The notes under the pieces are model-generated. The model was not told where the DNA came from and ran no database searches. It was given only the letters and a program-made list of their open reading frames with translations. This document shows, piece after piece, positions 46,479-55,330 of a stretch of 64,000 bases of DNA. Origin of the DNA: Shewanella morhuae (GTDB lineage: Bacteria > Pseudomonadota > Gammaproteobacteria > Enterobacterales > Shewanellaceae); contig NZ_FTNN01000002.1 in the NCBI RefSeq assembly GCF_900156405.1, positions 350,547 through 414,546 of the forward strand. Direction: 5' to 3'. Position numbers and translations under genes: made by a program. Every line of letters begins with the position of its first letter. Within the stretch, counting starts at the first letter, position 1.

Positions 46479-46982
46479 ATGCGCGATAAAAAAAAAGCCT
46501 TTACCTTAGTAGAGTTAATGGTCACGATTGCAATTGCTGCCATATTATTAACTATCGGGGTTCCGTCACTCATATCTATGTATGAAGGCTTTAGAGCAAA
46601 TAGTAACATTGAAAAAATACATGACATTATGGCTTTTGCTCGAAACCAAGCGATAAACTATGGTGCTACCGTTAATGTCTGTCCATTTGCTAGCGTTTCT
46701 TCATGTGGAACAAACTGGAATAATGGTATTAGAGTTTATATTGGCGCCACTAACAATTTACGTTCTATAGATAGCTTTAATACTAATGATAGCGTTAAAG
46801 GACCTGCAAAAATTGCAGCTAACAATAAAAATGGCGAACACATAACGTTTTCACCCGATGGTCTTTCCTCCGGAGGGGCTTTTATTTACTGCCCAGATGG
46901 AAAAGCATCTGGTTCTCGTAGCATTAACATATCACCATCAGGGCTAATAAAGTTTGGAGCAAAAGATATGGGGTGCACCTAA
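46479..46982 (+). CDS. GspH/FimT-type minor pseudopilin, second copy
   Basis: 167 residues, related to the preceding gene. The leader reads KKKAFTLVELMVTIA, with Ala instead of the usual Gly at the cleavage position -1, while Phe +1 and Glu +5 are normal. Conserved CPFASVSSCGTNW and CPDGKASG segments. The two fimT genes probably arose by duplication. Convergent with tapY2. Confidence 0.85.
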   Translation: MRDKKKAFTLVELMVTIAIAAILLTIGVPSLISMYEGFRANSNIEKIHDIMAFARNQAINYGATVNVCPFASVSSCGTNWNNGIRVYIGATNNLRSIDSFNTNDSVKGPAKIAANNKNGEHITFSPDGLSSGGAFIYCPDGKASGSRSINISPSGLIKFGAKDMGCT

Positions 46983-47003
46983 ATAATACTTATATTTCAA
47001 ATG

Positions 47004-47300
47004 CTACCTCAATGTTTGCAGATCTAGTTTTCTTGCTGTAGTTGAAACAAACTCCTTATCCATGGTGATACATTCATCAACAGTTTTAACAAAATACTTT
47101 TTATTCATTCGATCTGTTAATTGTGTTGCTGGTAATGCTGCCATATGTCGGCGCACATTTTTATCTTTCCATTTAAAAAACACGATATACTCATTACCAT
47201 ATGAAGATTTAATATAGCACTTATAATCTTGAGCACTTTCAGCTGCACTACAATTAAACCCGATTAATGCTGCAAAAATACCATATATTAACTTATTCAT
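47004..47300 (-). CDS. tapY2: TapY2-type small type IVa pilus protein
   Basis: 98 residues from the ATG at 47300, which overlaps the pilE stop (ATGA) and follows GAGGAG at good spacing; a longer GTG start at 47309 is possible. Signal peptide (MNKLIYGIFAALIGFNCSAA) and a small secreted domain with conserved Cys (YKCYIKSSYG, VDECIT). Matches the TapY2 family known from Shewanella type IV pilus loci; its exact role in pilus assembly is not settled. Last gene of the minor-pilin operon. Confidence 0.78.
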   Translation of the reverse strand: MNKLIYGIFAALIGFNCSAAESAQDYKCYIKSSYGNEYIVFFKWKDKNVRRHMAALPATQLTDRMNKKYFVKTVDECITMDKEFVSTTARKLDLQTLR

Positions 47301-47692
47301 TTCCAACACTCCTCTGACGGCCCTTTAACTCCATTACTAGTCAATGTAATAGTTGGACAAGCTGTGGCATCTCGAGATGCTTGGATACCTATTGCCGTTG
47401 CTGTCACTGTTGTCGTTGTTGTTCCAGTTGACGTTACACTGTAGTGTCCATGTTCAGTAATAAACGGACTTTTATCTAGTCCTAATTTAGTCATATCGGT
47501 TGTATAAGTACGATTATCTAAATAATACTGCTCCTGCAAATTAGCAACTCGCATCACTGCAGCTACGCCTTCAGAACGCGCACTTTTAATGACATACTGC
47601 GTATAAGAAGGATAGGCAATAGAAGCAAGAATACCGACTATAACAACCGTAATCATTACCTCTATCAACGTAAAACCTTTATTTTCTTTCAT
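47297..47692 (-). CDS. pilE: Type IV (minor) pilin PilE-like
   Basis: 131 residues from the ATG at 47692 (MKENKGFTLIEVMITVVIVG), the true prepilin start; a longer start at 47716 would overlap the end of pilY1. Leader KG^FTLIE, then a hydrophobic helix, SARSEGVAAVMRVANLQEQY, and a C-terminal disulfide-type pair (CPTITL ... EECWK). Follows pilY1 and is coupled with tapY2. Confidence 0.88.
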   Translation of the reverse strand: MKENKGFTLIEVMITVVIVGILASIAYPSYTQYVIKSARSEGVAAVMRVANLQEQYYLDNRTYTTDMTKLGLDKSPFITEHGHYSVTSTGTTTTTVTATAIGIQASRDATACPTITLTSNGVKGPSEECWK

Positions 47693-47705
47693 ACTCTCAT
47701 CTACA

Positions 47706-50700
47706 TTAATTATCATCTATATGGTAATAAATTTTGTTGACCCCTAATCCTGAGCCTACATTTATTGTTCCGCTATATTCACCATCATCTCGCTTCTCAC
47801 CTTTTCCAACACCAATAATATAAATATACGGGTCCTTTCCTGATTCAGGAGTGGGAATGACTATTTGCGGTGTATCCGGAACCCGTTCACCTAATTCGTA
47901 ATACACACTGGTGAGTGTACGAGTGCCTTTATGCAAATCAAAAACGTACAGTCGACCTAAACCAGAAACTGTACATACTGTGTCTGATACTGACTGAGAT
48001 GGAGGAACAAATGACGTAAAGTAAACCTTCCCGTCAACGATTAAACTGGCCGTTAGGCTTTTTTCTCCCGCGGTTGGATAGTCATAATACCACCCTAGCT
48101 TCTTACCAAATGCGATGTTTTCAGTCTCCGTTTTCGGAGGTGCTGCAGTTACATTATACAAATTACCCAGCGTAATCGCTGCTGGTGCTACTGGATTACC
48201 ACTACCGCCATAACTCTTAGTGATAACATTACGATCCTGAAGTACATAGTACATATCTTCAGTTGATTTAGATAAGGGTGTTGGCCTATTGCCGCTACCG
48301 ATGGCAATGGCATCATAAGGAACATTCTGATAATTTTTAGTCACTGTCTTTGCACCACTGGGATCAACAACGGACACTTCAGAGATATTATTAAAAGTAG
48401 TTTGAGCAACCACTGGTTCGGCAAAAAAACGTCTATCCGCGGCTAAGTCTCCACCTAATGAAGCAAATTTGTAGGCGGTCCAAGTCTTATCATCCTCGCT
48501 AGGCAAATCCATACGCCAAACATTACCACCTGTATCTGTCGCATAAATTCGGTCAGTAACACCATCATTGTTACTATCCAAAACCGCAACAGCATTAGGT
48601 ATACTGTCAATAATCCCAGGTAACACGGTAGCGTTCGTGCCTGCTGAAGTGCCAAATGTGTGCAATAAAGTCCCTAACTTTGCATCAACGATATAAACAT
48701 TTCTTCCTGAAGGAGTACCTGACGGAGTTGAGTCGTAGCTAACATCGTATCCACCACCAAAAATAAGTACGGGTGTGCTATGCCCAGGAATTAAGGTAAT
48801 AATTGGTTCAGCCCATGTTTGTCCTAATTCAGAAAACCCAAGTGTTTCAGGATTTATAGCCCACATTAAGCTAGGAGTATCTGGCGACGTTACATTTAAT
48901 GCATAATACGAAGAGCCACCCCGTCTCATTCCAGCAAAAACCCAAACATCACTTGGCTTAGTACCATCAATACTGCTTTTTACATAAGCGACAGGAGATG
49001 CATCCATACCATATACGTAATGACCGCCAGGTAAGTTTTCACGTAATATTGGTACGTTCGGTAGTAGTTCATAGGGCATAAATGCCCATGTTTCATCAAC
49101 ACTCACTCCTGAGTCTTTAAACATATGCAAGAGCCCGTGGTTAGTTCCTAAGAGAACTCTAATATCAGGGGCTGCACTCGTTCCAAAATTAATTGCTAGT
49201 GGTTTAGAATGTAATGGATCTCCCATAATATCTTTACGTTTGTCTGTGGTGCTGTTATCCCCATCTTCATCGTCCACATCTACACCCAATAGCCATTTGA
49301 ATGTAGCATCAAGTTCAGCTTCATCAATACTCATATAAGCAGCTAAATTTGCCTTACTGCCATTGGCGGCATTAGCAATGGTAAGCTCTTCGAGTCCATT
49401 ACCGCTGGCGGTATTACTCAATACCTTTCGTTTAGTAAGCCCTTCCAGCATTTGTGTTACGCCACCGATTTCAACTTGATTACCATCGGTACCGCCACTG
49501 CAATTAGTCCAAAACGTACAGGCTTCTTTCTTAATATTACCATTGTCACCAATGGCGATACTTCCTTTAGCATCGACCAATGTTCCGCTAGAATTCACTT
49601 TTAACTTTTTAAGATTACCAGTCCACCGTGGTCCTTTACCGGGCAAAAACATCGCATAATATGCTGAATCAAAGGTTTGAGTGCGATCGAAGTTATTACT
49701 TGCAATACTAGGTGAGGTAAAACTTGAATCAATCTCTAAAATTGAGCTCAATGCATCCGATAATGCATTAGTTAACTGTAAGCTATCTTGCGCCGCAAAA
49801 TATTTACCGCCCCCACGCTTTGCCGTCTCAATCAGTAAAGGTGCAGCATCGTCAGCGCCAGAGCTAAAACCAATTGTAAAGGTTCGCGCATTTTGCAGTG
49901 GATTATCGTCATTATCATCAGTCTTATTAACTAAATCATTTTGATACATATAGCTAGCTAGCGCAGGAAGATAGCTACTTATTTTATCGGATTTCTTAGG
50001 ATCAGGCTTATAGGAAAAAACGTCATAATTGCCGAATTTACTTGCCCCTGATGTCAAATTTTTTACAAGCCCATCAGCATCACTATCGGAAGTTGGCGCA
50101 CCATCAGTTACATAGATGACATATGCCATATCTGTACATATTTTAAGTGGGGAAATATATTTATTACTAGATTCAACATTTGTATCCCACTTAGGGCTCG
50201 CAGTATCTTCATGGCCAAACTGCACCGCTCCACCCGATAAGTATCGATACGCCTCAAATAATGTCTCACATAATGGCGTATTGGTTTCGGGATTCAACTG
50301 ACCTATTTTTGTGAGTATGTTATTTCTCGCCGCGATCCCAGGAGTCGTGCCCGGACTCATGTCCTGTATACCCGAAACGATTCTACCTCCTTCCTTGCGA
50401 TTATTGGTGTTTTCGTTAAATACCGCTAAACCAAAATCTACTGAGGGTGTGGTTTTAATTACATCCGAAATCGCTTTTTTTGCAATATCAATACGTTTCT
50501 TTGAAACGATTGGAATAATGCCATCCTTAAGTTTTTTATACCATAAAAGATAGTTTTTAGAGTAAAGAGTTACTGAGTCTAATGTTTTTACATTTGTACT
50601 TTTAGCTGTATTTATAGCAGCCACCCAACCATTCTCTGATGGGCTAGAGACATGTGTATAGGGAACATTTTTAGTACCGTTCTTTGGAAAACCTGACGTA

Positions 50701-51230
50701 CCGTAATCGCTCGAGTTTATCGGGTCTTCTGCAGTTACATCCTCCAAGCAATCTACATATCTTTTCGTTGCTAAACTTTCGTCGGTTCTTAGTTTATTCC
50801 AACTCCAACTATTAGATTTTTTATAGAACTCACCTACACGCCCTTTAAAAAAACCAATATCAGCCAAAGGCGTCCAACTTTGGTGACAACCATTATATTT
50901 ACTATAAAAACTCTGATTTGAGTTTAATAATGACTCAAGATTAGTACTAGAGCTCGTTGAGAAATAAATAACGTCACTTATACCAGTACCAGAATAATCT
51001 TTTGATGGGTTATAGTCAGAATCATAGTCCACTGGTGGAATGAAATCAGGATCTGGGACATTCTCCTTCGTATCCATACTGCCAGAGTTATCAAATATAA
51101 TCAGCACCTTAGGGCGTGCGCCTGCATCAGTAGCAGTTTCAAATACATAGAGTTCAGTGTCATCGCCATGTGATTGACTTGATATACCAATCAAAACAAA
51201 CACACAGATAAAGGTTAATATTTTCAACAT
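47706..51230 (-). CDS. pilY1: Type IV pilus tip adhesin/assembly factor PilY1
   Basis: 1174 residues. Signal peptide (cleavage about residue 22), an N-terminal von Willebrand A-like domain with a MIDAS-like DNSGS at residues 47-51, and a C-terminal beta-propeller. In the propeller the calcium-binding loop DSNNDGVTD lies near residues 883-891. Several Cys in the N-terminal half suggest disulfide bonds. PilY1 controls pilus extension and surface sensing. Encoded between pilX and pilE in the usual minor-pilin order. Confidence 0.92.
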   Translation of the reverse strand: MLKILTFICVFVLIGISSQSHGDDTELYVFETATDAGARPKVLIIFDNSGSMDTKENVPDPDFIPPVDYDSDYNPSKDYSGTGISDVIYFSTSSSTNLESLLNSNQSFYSKYNGCHQSWTPLADIGFFKGRVGEFYKKSNSWSWNKLRTDESLATKRYVDCLEDVTAEDPINSSDYGTSGFPKNGTKNVPYTHVSSPSENGWVAAINTAKSTNVKTLDSVTLYSKNYLLWYKKLKDGIIPIVSKKRIDIAKKAISDVIKTTPSVDFGLAVFNENTNNRKEGGRIVSGIQDMSPGTTPGIAARNNILTKIGQLNPETNTPLCETLFEAYRYLSGGAVQFGHEDTASPKWDTNVESSNKYISPLKICTDMAYVIYVTDGAPTSDSDADGLVKNLTSGASKFGNYDVFSYKPDPKKSDKISSYLPALASYMYQNDLVNKTDDNDDNPLQNARTFTIGFSSGADDAAPLLIETAKRGGGKYFAAQDSLQLTNALSDALSSILEIDSSFTSPSIASNNFDRTQTFDSAYYAMFLPGKGPRWTGNLKKLKVNSSGTLVDAKGSIAIGDNGNIKKEACTFWTNCSGGTDGNQVEIGGVTQMLEGLTKRKVLSNTASGNGLEELTIANAANGSKANLAAYMSIDEAELDATFKWLLGVDVDDEDGDNSTTDKRKDIMGDPLHSKPLAINFGTSAAPDIRVLLGTNHGLLHMFKDSGVSVDETWAFMPYELLPNVPILRENLPGGHYVYGMDASPVAYVKSSIDGTKPSDVWVFAGMRRGGSSYYALNVTSPDTPSLMWAINPETLGFSELGQTWAEPIITLIPGHSTPVLIFGGGYDVSYDSTPSGTPSGRNVYIVDAKLGTLLHTFGTSAGTNATVLPGIIDSIPNAVAVLDSNNDGVTDRIYATDTGGNVWRMDLPSEDDKTWTAYKFASLGGDLAADRRFFAEPVVAQTTFNNISEVSVVDPSGAKTVTKNYQNVPYDAIAIGSGNRPTPLSKSTEDMYYVLQDRNVITKSYGGSGNPVAPAAITLGNLYNVTAAPPKTETENIAFGKKLGWYYDYPTAGEKSLTASLIVDGKVYFTSFVPPSQSVSDTVCTVSGLGRLYVFDLHKGTRTLTSVYYELGERVPDTPQIVIPTPESGKDPYIYIIGVGKGEKRDDGEYSGTINVGSGLGVNKIYYHIDDN

Positions 51231-51232
51231 TT

Positions 51233-51685
51233 TTAGCTCCCAGTAAGCACTTCTTGCTCAATACCTGCAACAACTTCTAATTGGCCTAAGCTTTCTCGAC
51301 CAAATGCTCTAACACTTTCGACTTCAAGCCGACGACAGCTAATTAAATTGGCACCATTTGCTTTACTACTACGTTGGCAACTAACATCTTTTACCGTCCC
51401 ATCCCATGGCATTGGCACTAAAAGTTGTTTCCCACCAAGCAAACTATCTGGCTGAGAAACCATCATATTGGCAAATGCTGCACCTTTATATTTATTAATG
51501 ACGCTATCTAGCGCACCGTTAGCAATTGCATTAGCCTCAATACGTTCAGCACCTGCACCAGCCATTCGCAGCGACTGTGTGGAATTTACGGCTAAAGCCA
51601 CGCCAATTAAAGTCATTAGAATCAATACTATCAAGGCAAAGAATAGCACCACTCCTTTTTGATTTTTCATTGATTTATCTTTCAT
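51233..51685 (-). CDS. pilX: Minor pilin PilX
   Basis: 150 residues. N-terminal KNQKGVVLFFALIVLILMTLIGVALAV: a PilX-like N-terminus with a hydrophobic helix and no Glu at +5, as is usual for PilX. Start at 51685 is supported by TTGAGG; the next ATG is 15 bp in. Two bases separate it from pilY1. Confidence 0.88.
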   Translation of the reverse strand: MKDKSMKNQKGVVLFFALIVLILMTLIGVALAVNSTQSLRMAGAGAERIEANAIANGALDSVINKYKGAAFANMMVSQPDSLLGGKQLLVPMPWDGTVKDVSCQRSSKANGANLISCRRLEVESVRAFGRESLGQLEVVAGIEQEVLTGS

Positions 51686-51697
51686 AATTGCCTCAAG

Positions 51698-52672
51698 CTA
51701 GCTACGGATTAGTAATGGATTTTCCAATACCACCGTTGTTGACATTACCTTGCGTCGAAAATGGTCATTAGGTGCATTAAAAGTTTTATCACCTAATTGA
51801 TAGGTTGCTTCGCTAGTATTATAGGTACTATCGGCTTGAGTTGTTCGAACCAGCACATAAATCTTAATAGCAACTAACCGTTGGAACCCTTCGTTATCCC
51901 ACATTAATGATGTGACACTTGATGCAGGTATAAAACTATCTGGCGTTCCGTCACCATTGTCATCAAAACCATACAAAAATCGAATATTTTCAATACCCTC
52001 TACCAGTTGCTCATCATTATTCATGCCTAAATTAGTTAGCGTTTTTCGATTAAGCATAGGCGTGTTATTGGCTTCATCGATATAATAAACATGATGTTGA
52101 TACTCCCAGACTCGAGCATTTGGAAGGGCTACAGAAGGGGCTCCTGAATTAAAAAATATGGCTTGACTCGATGTTGCAGCAACGTAATACCCTGTTGAAT
52201 TAGCAACTGCAGTTGGACCAATTAATCTTTTTAACTGAAGTACATCGGTGTCAGATTTAACACCAGACAAGCATGCTAACGAAGCGCTACCGCCACTGGT
52301 ATAACCCCACAACAACCTGAAATGTGCAGGTTGATTGTTGGGTAGGGAGGCATTATTCAATCCCGCGCCAATGCAATCCGCCCCAGAAATTGCAGCATTA
52401 ACAGTCGTATTGCTACCAAGAATAAAATCCGTCCCTGTCATATCACCCATAAAACCGAGTTGAGTGATATCTCGTTCCATAATCGATAATGCAATTCGAC
52501 CATTTTCTTGTAACTGATTAAATTGGCTTGTTGTTGTCACATTAGATGAAGACATATTGAACATGGTGAATACGCCAGCAGTTAAAAATAACCCAATGAC
52601 CATAGCCACCATAAGCTCAACAAGTGACATACCAAATTGAAAGCGCTTTAGCTTAATAACTGATTGTGTCAT
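51698..52672 (-). CDS. pilW: Minor pilin PilW
   Basis: 324 residues with the prepilin leader RFQFGMSLVELMVAMVIGLF (cleavage Gly/Met, Glu +5) and a long globular domain, as in PilW. Directly abuts pilV and precedes pilX. Confidence 0.88.
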   Translation of the reverse strand: MTQSVIKLKRFQFGMSLVELMVAMVIGLFLTAGVFTMFNMSSSNVTTTSQFNQLQENGRIALSIMERDITQLGFMGDMTGTDFILGSNTTVNAAISGADCIGAGLNNASLPNNQPAHFRLLWGYTSGGSASLACLSGVKSDTDVLQLKRLIGPTAVANSTGYYVAATSSQAIFFNSGAPSVALPNARVWEYQHHVYYIDEANNTPMLNRKTLTNLGMNNDEQLVEGIENIRFLYGFDDNGDGTPDSFIPASSVTSLMWDNEGFQRLVAIKIYVLVRTTQADSTYNTSEATYQLGDKTFNAPNDHFRRKVMSTTVVLENPLLIRS

Positions 52673-53212
52673 TTACATAATCACTGTTTGGATTGAATAA
52701 ACTCGTCGCCGAGTGCTTGCCGTACCACAATCGCCACCCGCATCTGATGTACTACTAATCCCCTTCCAGGCTAATGTCACAGTAACAACATTACCAACCA
52801 CAGTTACGCATCCAGTAGGAGTGTCTAATCCACCGACAGCCTTTCCTGCAACTTTCTCGGTTTCTCCAAAGATGGCTTGTTTCCACTCGTATTTGTCGGC
52901 CAGTACTACTTGACTAGGCGTGCATAAATTAGCCCCTTTACAACTCGGAGTTGGTGAAGATGCGACACTAGAATACGTATCGGCATACAAACTAATCTGG
53001 GTGCGATTTAATTTAATTCTGTTTATCATGTCATTTGCATAATAAGAGGCTTGAGTTTGTTGAAATGACTCGAAACTGCCACGTTTTGCTACGATATGTA
53101 AATTAAAAATTCCAATTAAGCCAATGACTAAAATCACCAATGCGACAAGCACTTCGATTAATGAGAAGCCTCGCTGAAATGTTTTTTGAGTAAAGCATTT
53201 GGTGTTTTTCAT
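52673..53212 (-). CDS. pilV: Minor pilin PilV
   Basis: 179 residues with leader QRGFSLIEVLVALVILVIG and a short PilV-type domain with Cys pairs. First gene of the operon pilV-pilW-pilX-pilY1-pilE-tapY2. Its promoter must lie in 53213-53367. Confidence 0.88.
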   Translation of the reverse strand: MKNTKCFTQKTFQRGFSLIEVLVALVILVIGLIGIFNLHIVAKRGSFESFQQTQASYYANDMINRIKLNRTQISLYADTYSSVASSPTPSCKGANLCTPSQVVLADKYEWKQAIFGETEKVAGKAVGGLDTPTGCVTVVGNVVTVTLAWKGISSTSDAGGDCGTASTRRRVYSIQTVIM

Positions 53213-53367
53213 ATCGTTAACAAATGTCCGAGTGTTTATCTTTAAAAATCTTAGTCTTACGATAATAAATTAATAACAGTTAATGATATATGAGTAAAAT
53301 GTAAGTAGCCAGTAACATTAGTATATAAGCATTGACATCATTATGCTTTGAACGAATTTAAGATAAT

Positions 53368-53391
53368 AAAAAAGAGGCTTTCGCCTCTTTG
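53368..53391 (-). terminator. Terminator after ispH
   Basis: AAAGAGGC/GCCTCTTT stem with a 4-nt loop, followed on the minus strand by a T-run; 26 bp beyond the ispH stop. Confidence 0.85.
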
Positions 53392-53416
53392 TTATTAATG
53401 ATTAATCTCCATCGTT

Positions 53417-54373
53417 TTAGCGCAACTCGGCGGGTACCGCAAACACAGTGTCTTCTTTGCGGCCTTCAACTTCAGTCACCACGCTAGGTGCCAACTTAGC
53501 AATAGCCTGAACAACTTGCTGGACCAAAACCTCAGGGGCTGAGGCGCCTGCTGTTACCGCTACACGAGTCACATTCTCAAACCAGCTTGATTCAACATCA
53601 TCAGCGGTATCCACTAAATAAGATTGTGTCCCTGTCTTTAACGCTAACTCGCGTAAACGATTAGAGTTAGAGCTATTTTTTGAACCAACGACAATCAATA
53701 AATCAACATCCGCCGAGAGATTACGCACTGCATCTTGACGATTCTGCGTGGCATAGCAGATATCATCTTTACGCGGGCCTTCGATAGACGGAAAGCGTTT
53801 CAGTAACGCGGCAATAATATCGAGAGTGTCATCAACCGACAGGGTCGTTTGTGTGACAAAACATAGATTATTAGGGTCACGAACAACAAGTGTCTCTACG
53901 TCTGCTGGAGATTCAATAAGATAAACACCGCCATTGGGGTTATCGTACTGCCCCATAGTCCCTTCAACTTCAGGATGGCCTTCGTGACCAATCAAGATGC
54001 ATTCAATACCTTTACGACTGGCGCGGGTGACTTGAAGATGGACTTTAGTGACTAAAGGACACGTTGCGTCAAACACTCTTAAACCACGGGCTTTAGCTTC
54101 TTGTCTCACCGCTTGAGATACACCGTGTGCACTGAAAATAACAATGTTGTTGTCTGGCACCTGATCTAACTCTTCAACAAAAATCGCCCCTCGATCCTTC
54201 AGATTTTGTACGACATAGCGGTTATGTACGACTTCATGACGCACATAAATAGGCGGTGAAAACAATTCCAACGCCCGCTCAACAATACTGATAGCACGAT
54301 CGACACCCGCACAAAAACCTCGCGGATTGGCAAGCATAATATTTAAACTTGGGCTAGTAGGATCGAGTTTCAT
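53417..54373 (-). CDS. ispH: 4-hydroxy-3-methylbut-2-enyl diphosphate reductase
   Basis: 318 residues with the iron-sulfur Cys motifs [12 protein letters not shown] (Cys 21), [11 protein letters not shown] and [11 protein letters not shown], plus the substrate-binding HEGHPEV and [10 protein letters not shown]. It makes IPP and DMAPP in the MEP isoprenoid pathway. One base separates it from fkpB. Confidence 0.94.
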   Translation of the reverse strand: MKLDPTSPSLNIMLANPRGFCAGVDRAISIVERALELFSPPIYVRHEVVHNRYVVQNLKDRGAIFVEELDQVPDNNIVIFSAHGVSQAVRQEAKARGLRVFDATCPLVTKVHLQVTRASRKGIECILIGHEGHPEVEGTMGQYDNPNGGVYLIESPADVETLVVRDPNNLCFVTQTTLSVDDTLDIIAALLKRFPSIEGPRKDDICYATQNRQDAVRNLSADVDLLIVVGSKNSSNSNRLRELALKTGTQSYLVDTADDVESSWFENVTRVAVTAGASAPEVLVQQVVQAIAKLAPSVVTEVEGRKEDTVFAVPAELR

Positions 54374-54374
54374 C

Positions 54375-54797
54375 TTAAAGTACCTTTACAACGTCCAGTT
54401 CAAATGTGATTTTATGCCCAGCCAGAGGATGATTCAGATCAACAGTAATGGAATCACCCGCGACATCGCGCACAATACCAGGGATTTCACTGCCACCAGG
54501 ACCAGCAAAGCTAACAATCACGCCCGCTTCCAAACTCATGTCTGCCGGAAAACGGCTTCTATCTAGATAATGAATAGCATCAGGATTCGATTCACCAAAG
54601 GCATCAATCGCTTCAAGCGTAAAACTGTGCTTGTCGCCTTCAGCAAGCGTTACCAATTGCGCTTCAAATGCAGGGCTCAGCGTACCGTCACCCACATTTA
54701 ATCGAGCAGGCTTACCTGAAGCTTTAGTGCTATCAGCGGTTGAACCATCAGAAAGCACAATATTCATATGGCATAATAAAGAACGTGTTACAGTCAC
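54375..54797 (-). CDS. fkpB: FKBP-type peptidyl-prolyl isomerase FkpB (SlpA)
   Basis: 140 residues. SlyD-like FKBP fold: [20 protein letters not shown] near residue 37, [11 protein letters not shown], and [19 protein letters not shown]. Usually found between lspA and ispH, as here. The start at 54797 overlaps the lspA stop by 4 nt. Confidence 0.9.
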   Translation of the reverse strand: MTVTRSLLCHMNIVLSDGSTADSTKASGKPARLNVGDGTLSPAFEAQLVTLAEGDKHSFTLEAIDAFGESNPDAIHYLDRSRFPADMSLEAGVIVSFAGPGGSEIPGIVRDVAGDSITVDLNHPLAGHKITFELDVVKVL

Positions 54798-55309
54798 TTT
54801 TCAACCCCTTTGTCGCTAGCTGTTTCAGACTTACCACTTAAAAATGCATCCCAAATAATCAATACGGCACCAATACAAATAGCAGCATCAGCGATATTGA
54901 ACGCGGGGTAATGGCTTTTATTCCAGTAAAAATCGATAAAATCAATCACAAAGCCATGCATTAATCTGTCAATCAAATTACCTAATGCACCGCCAATCAC
55001 TAAGGTGTAGGCCAGATTTAGTTTCCACAACGAAGCAGATTGCTTACGCAACCACACTGTCAGTAAAGTGCTAAATCCAACTGCGACAATCGTAAATAAC
55101 CAACGCTGCCAACCGCCAGCCTCACTTAAAAAACTAAATGCTGCACCGTAGTTACGCACATAAGTGAAGTTAAAAAATGGCAATAATTTAACTGATTCAT
55201 ACAAATCAAAATTAGCTAAGACCCATTGTTTAGATAGCTGATCGGCTAAAAACACCAATACAGCCACCCAATACCAACGTAAGCCACTGTTCTTCCAAGT
55301 TAATGGCAT
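54794..55309 (-). CDS. lspA: Lipoprotein signal peptidase (signal peptidase II)
   Basis: 171 residues, four transmembrane segments, catalytic Asp motifs GGALGNLIDRL and VIDFIDFYW ... FNIADAAICIG. It processes prolipoproteins, several of which are encoded in this window. Lies between ileS and fkpB. Confidence 0.93.
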   Translation of the reverse strand: MPLTWKNSGLRWYWVAVLVFLADQLSKQWVLANFDLYESVKLLPFFNFTYVRNYGAAFSFLSEAGGWQRWLFTIVAVGFSTLLTVWLRKQSASLWKLNLAYTLVIGGALGNLIDRLMHGFVIDFIDFYWNKSHYPAFNIADAAICIGAVLIIWDAFLSGKSETASDKGVEK

Positions 55310-55330
55310 AACTTTCCTTTACCTAAGCCG

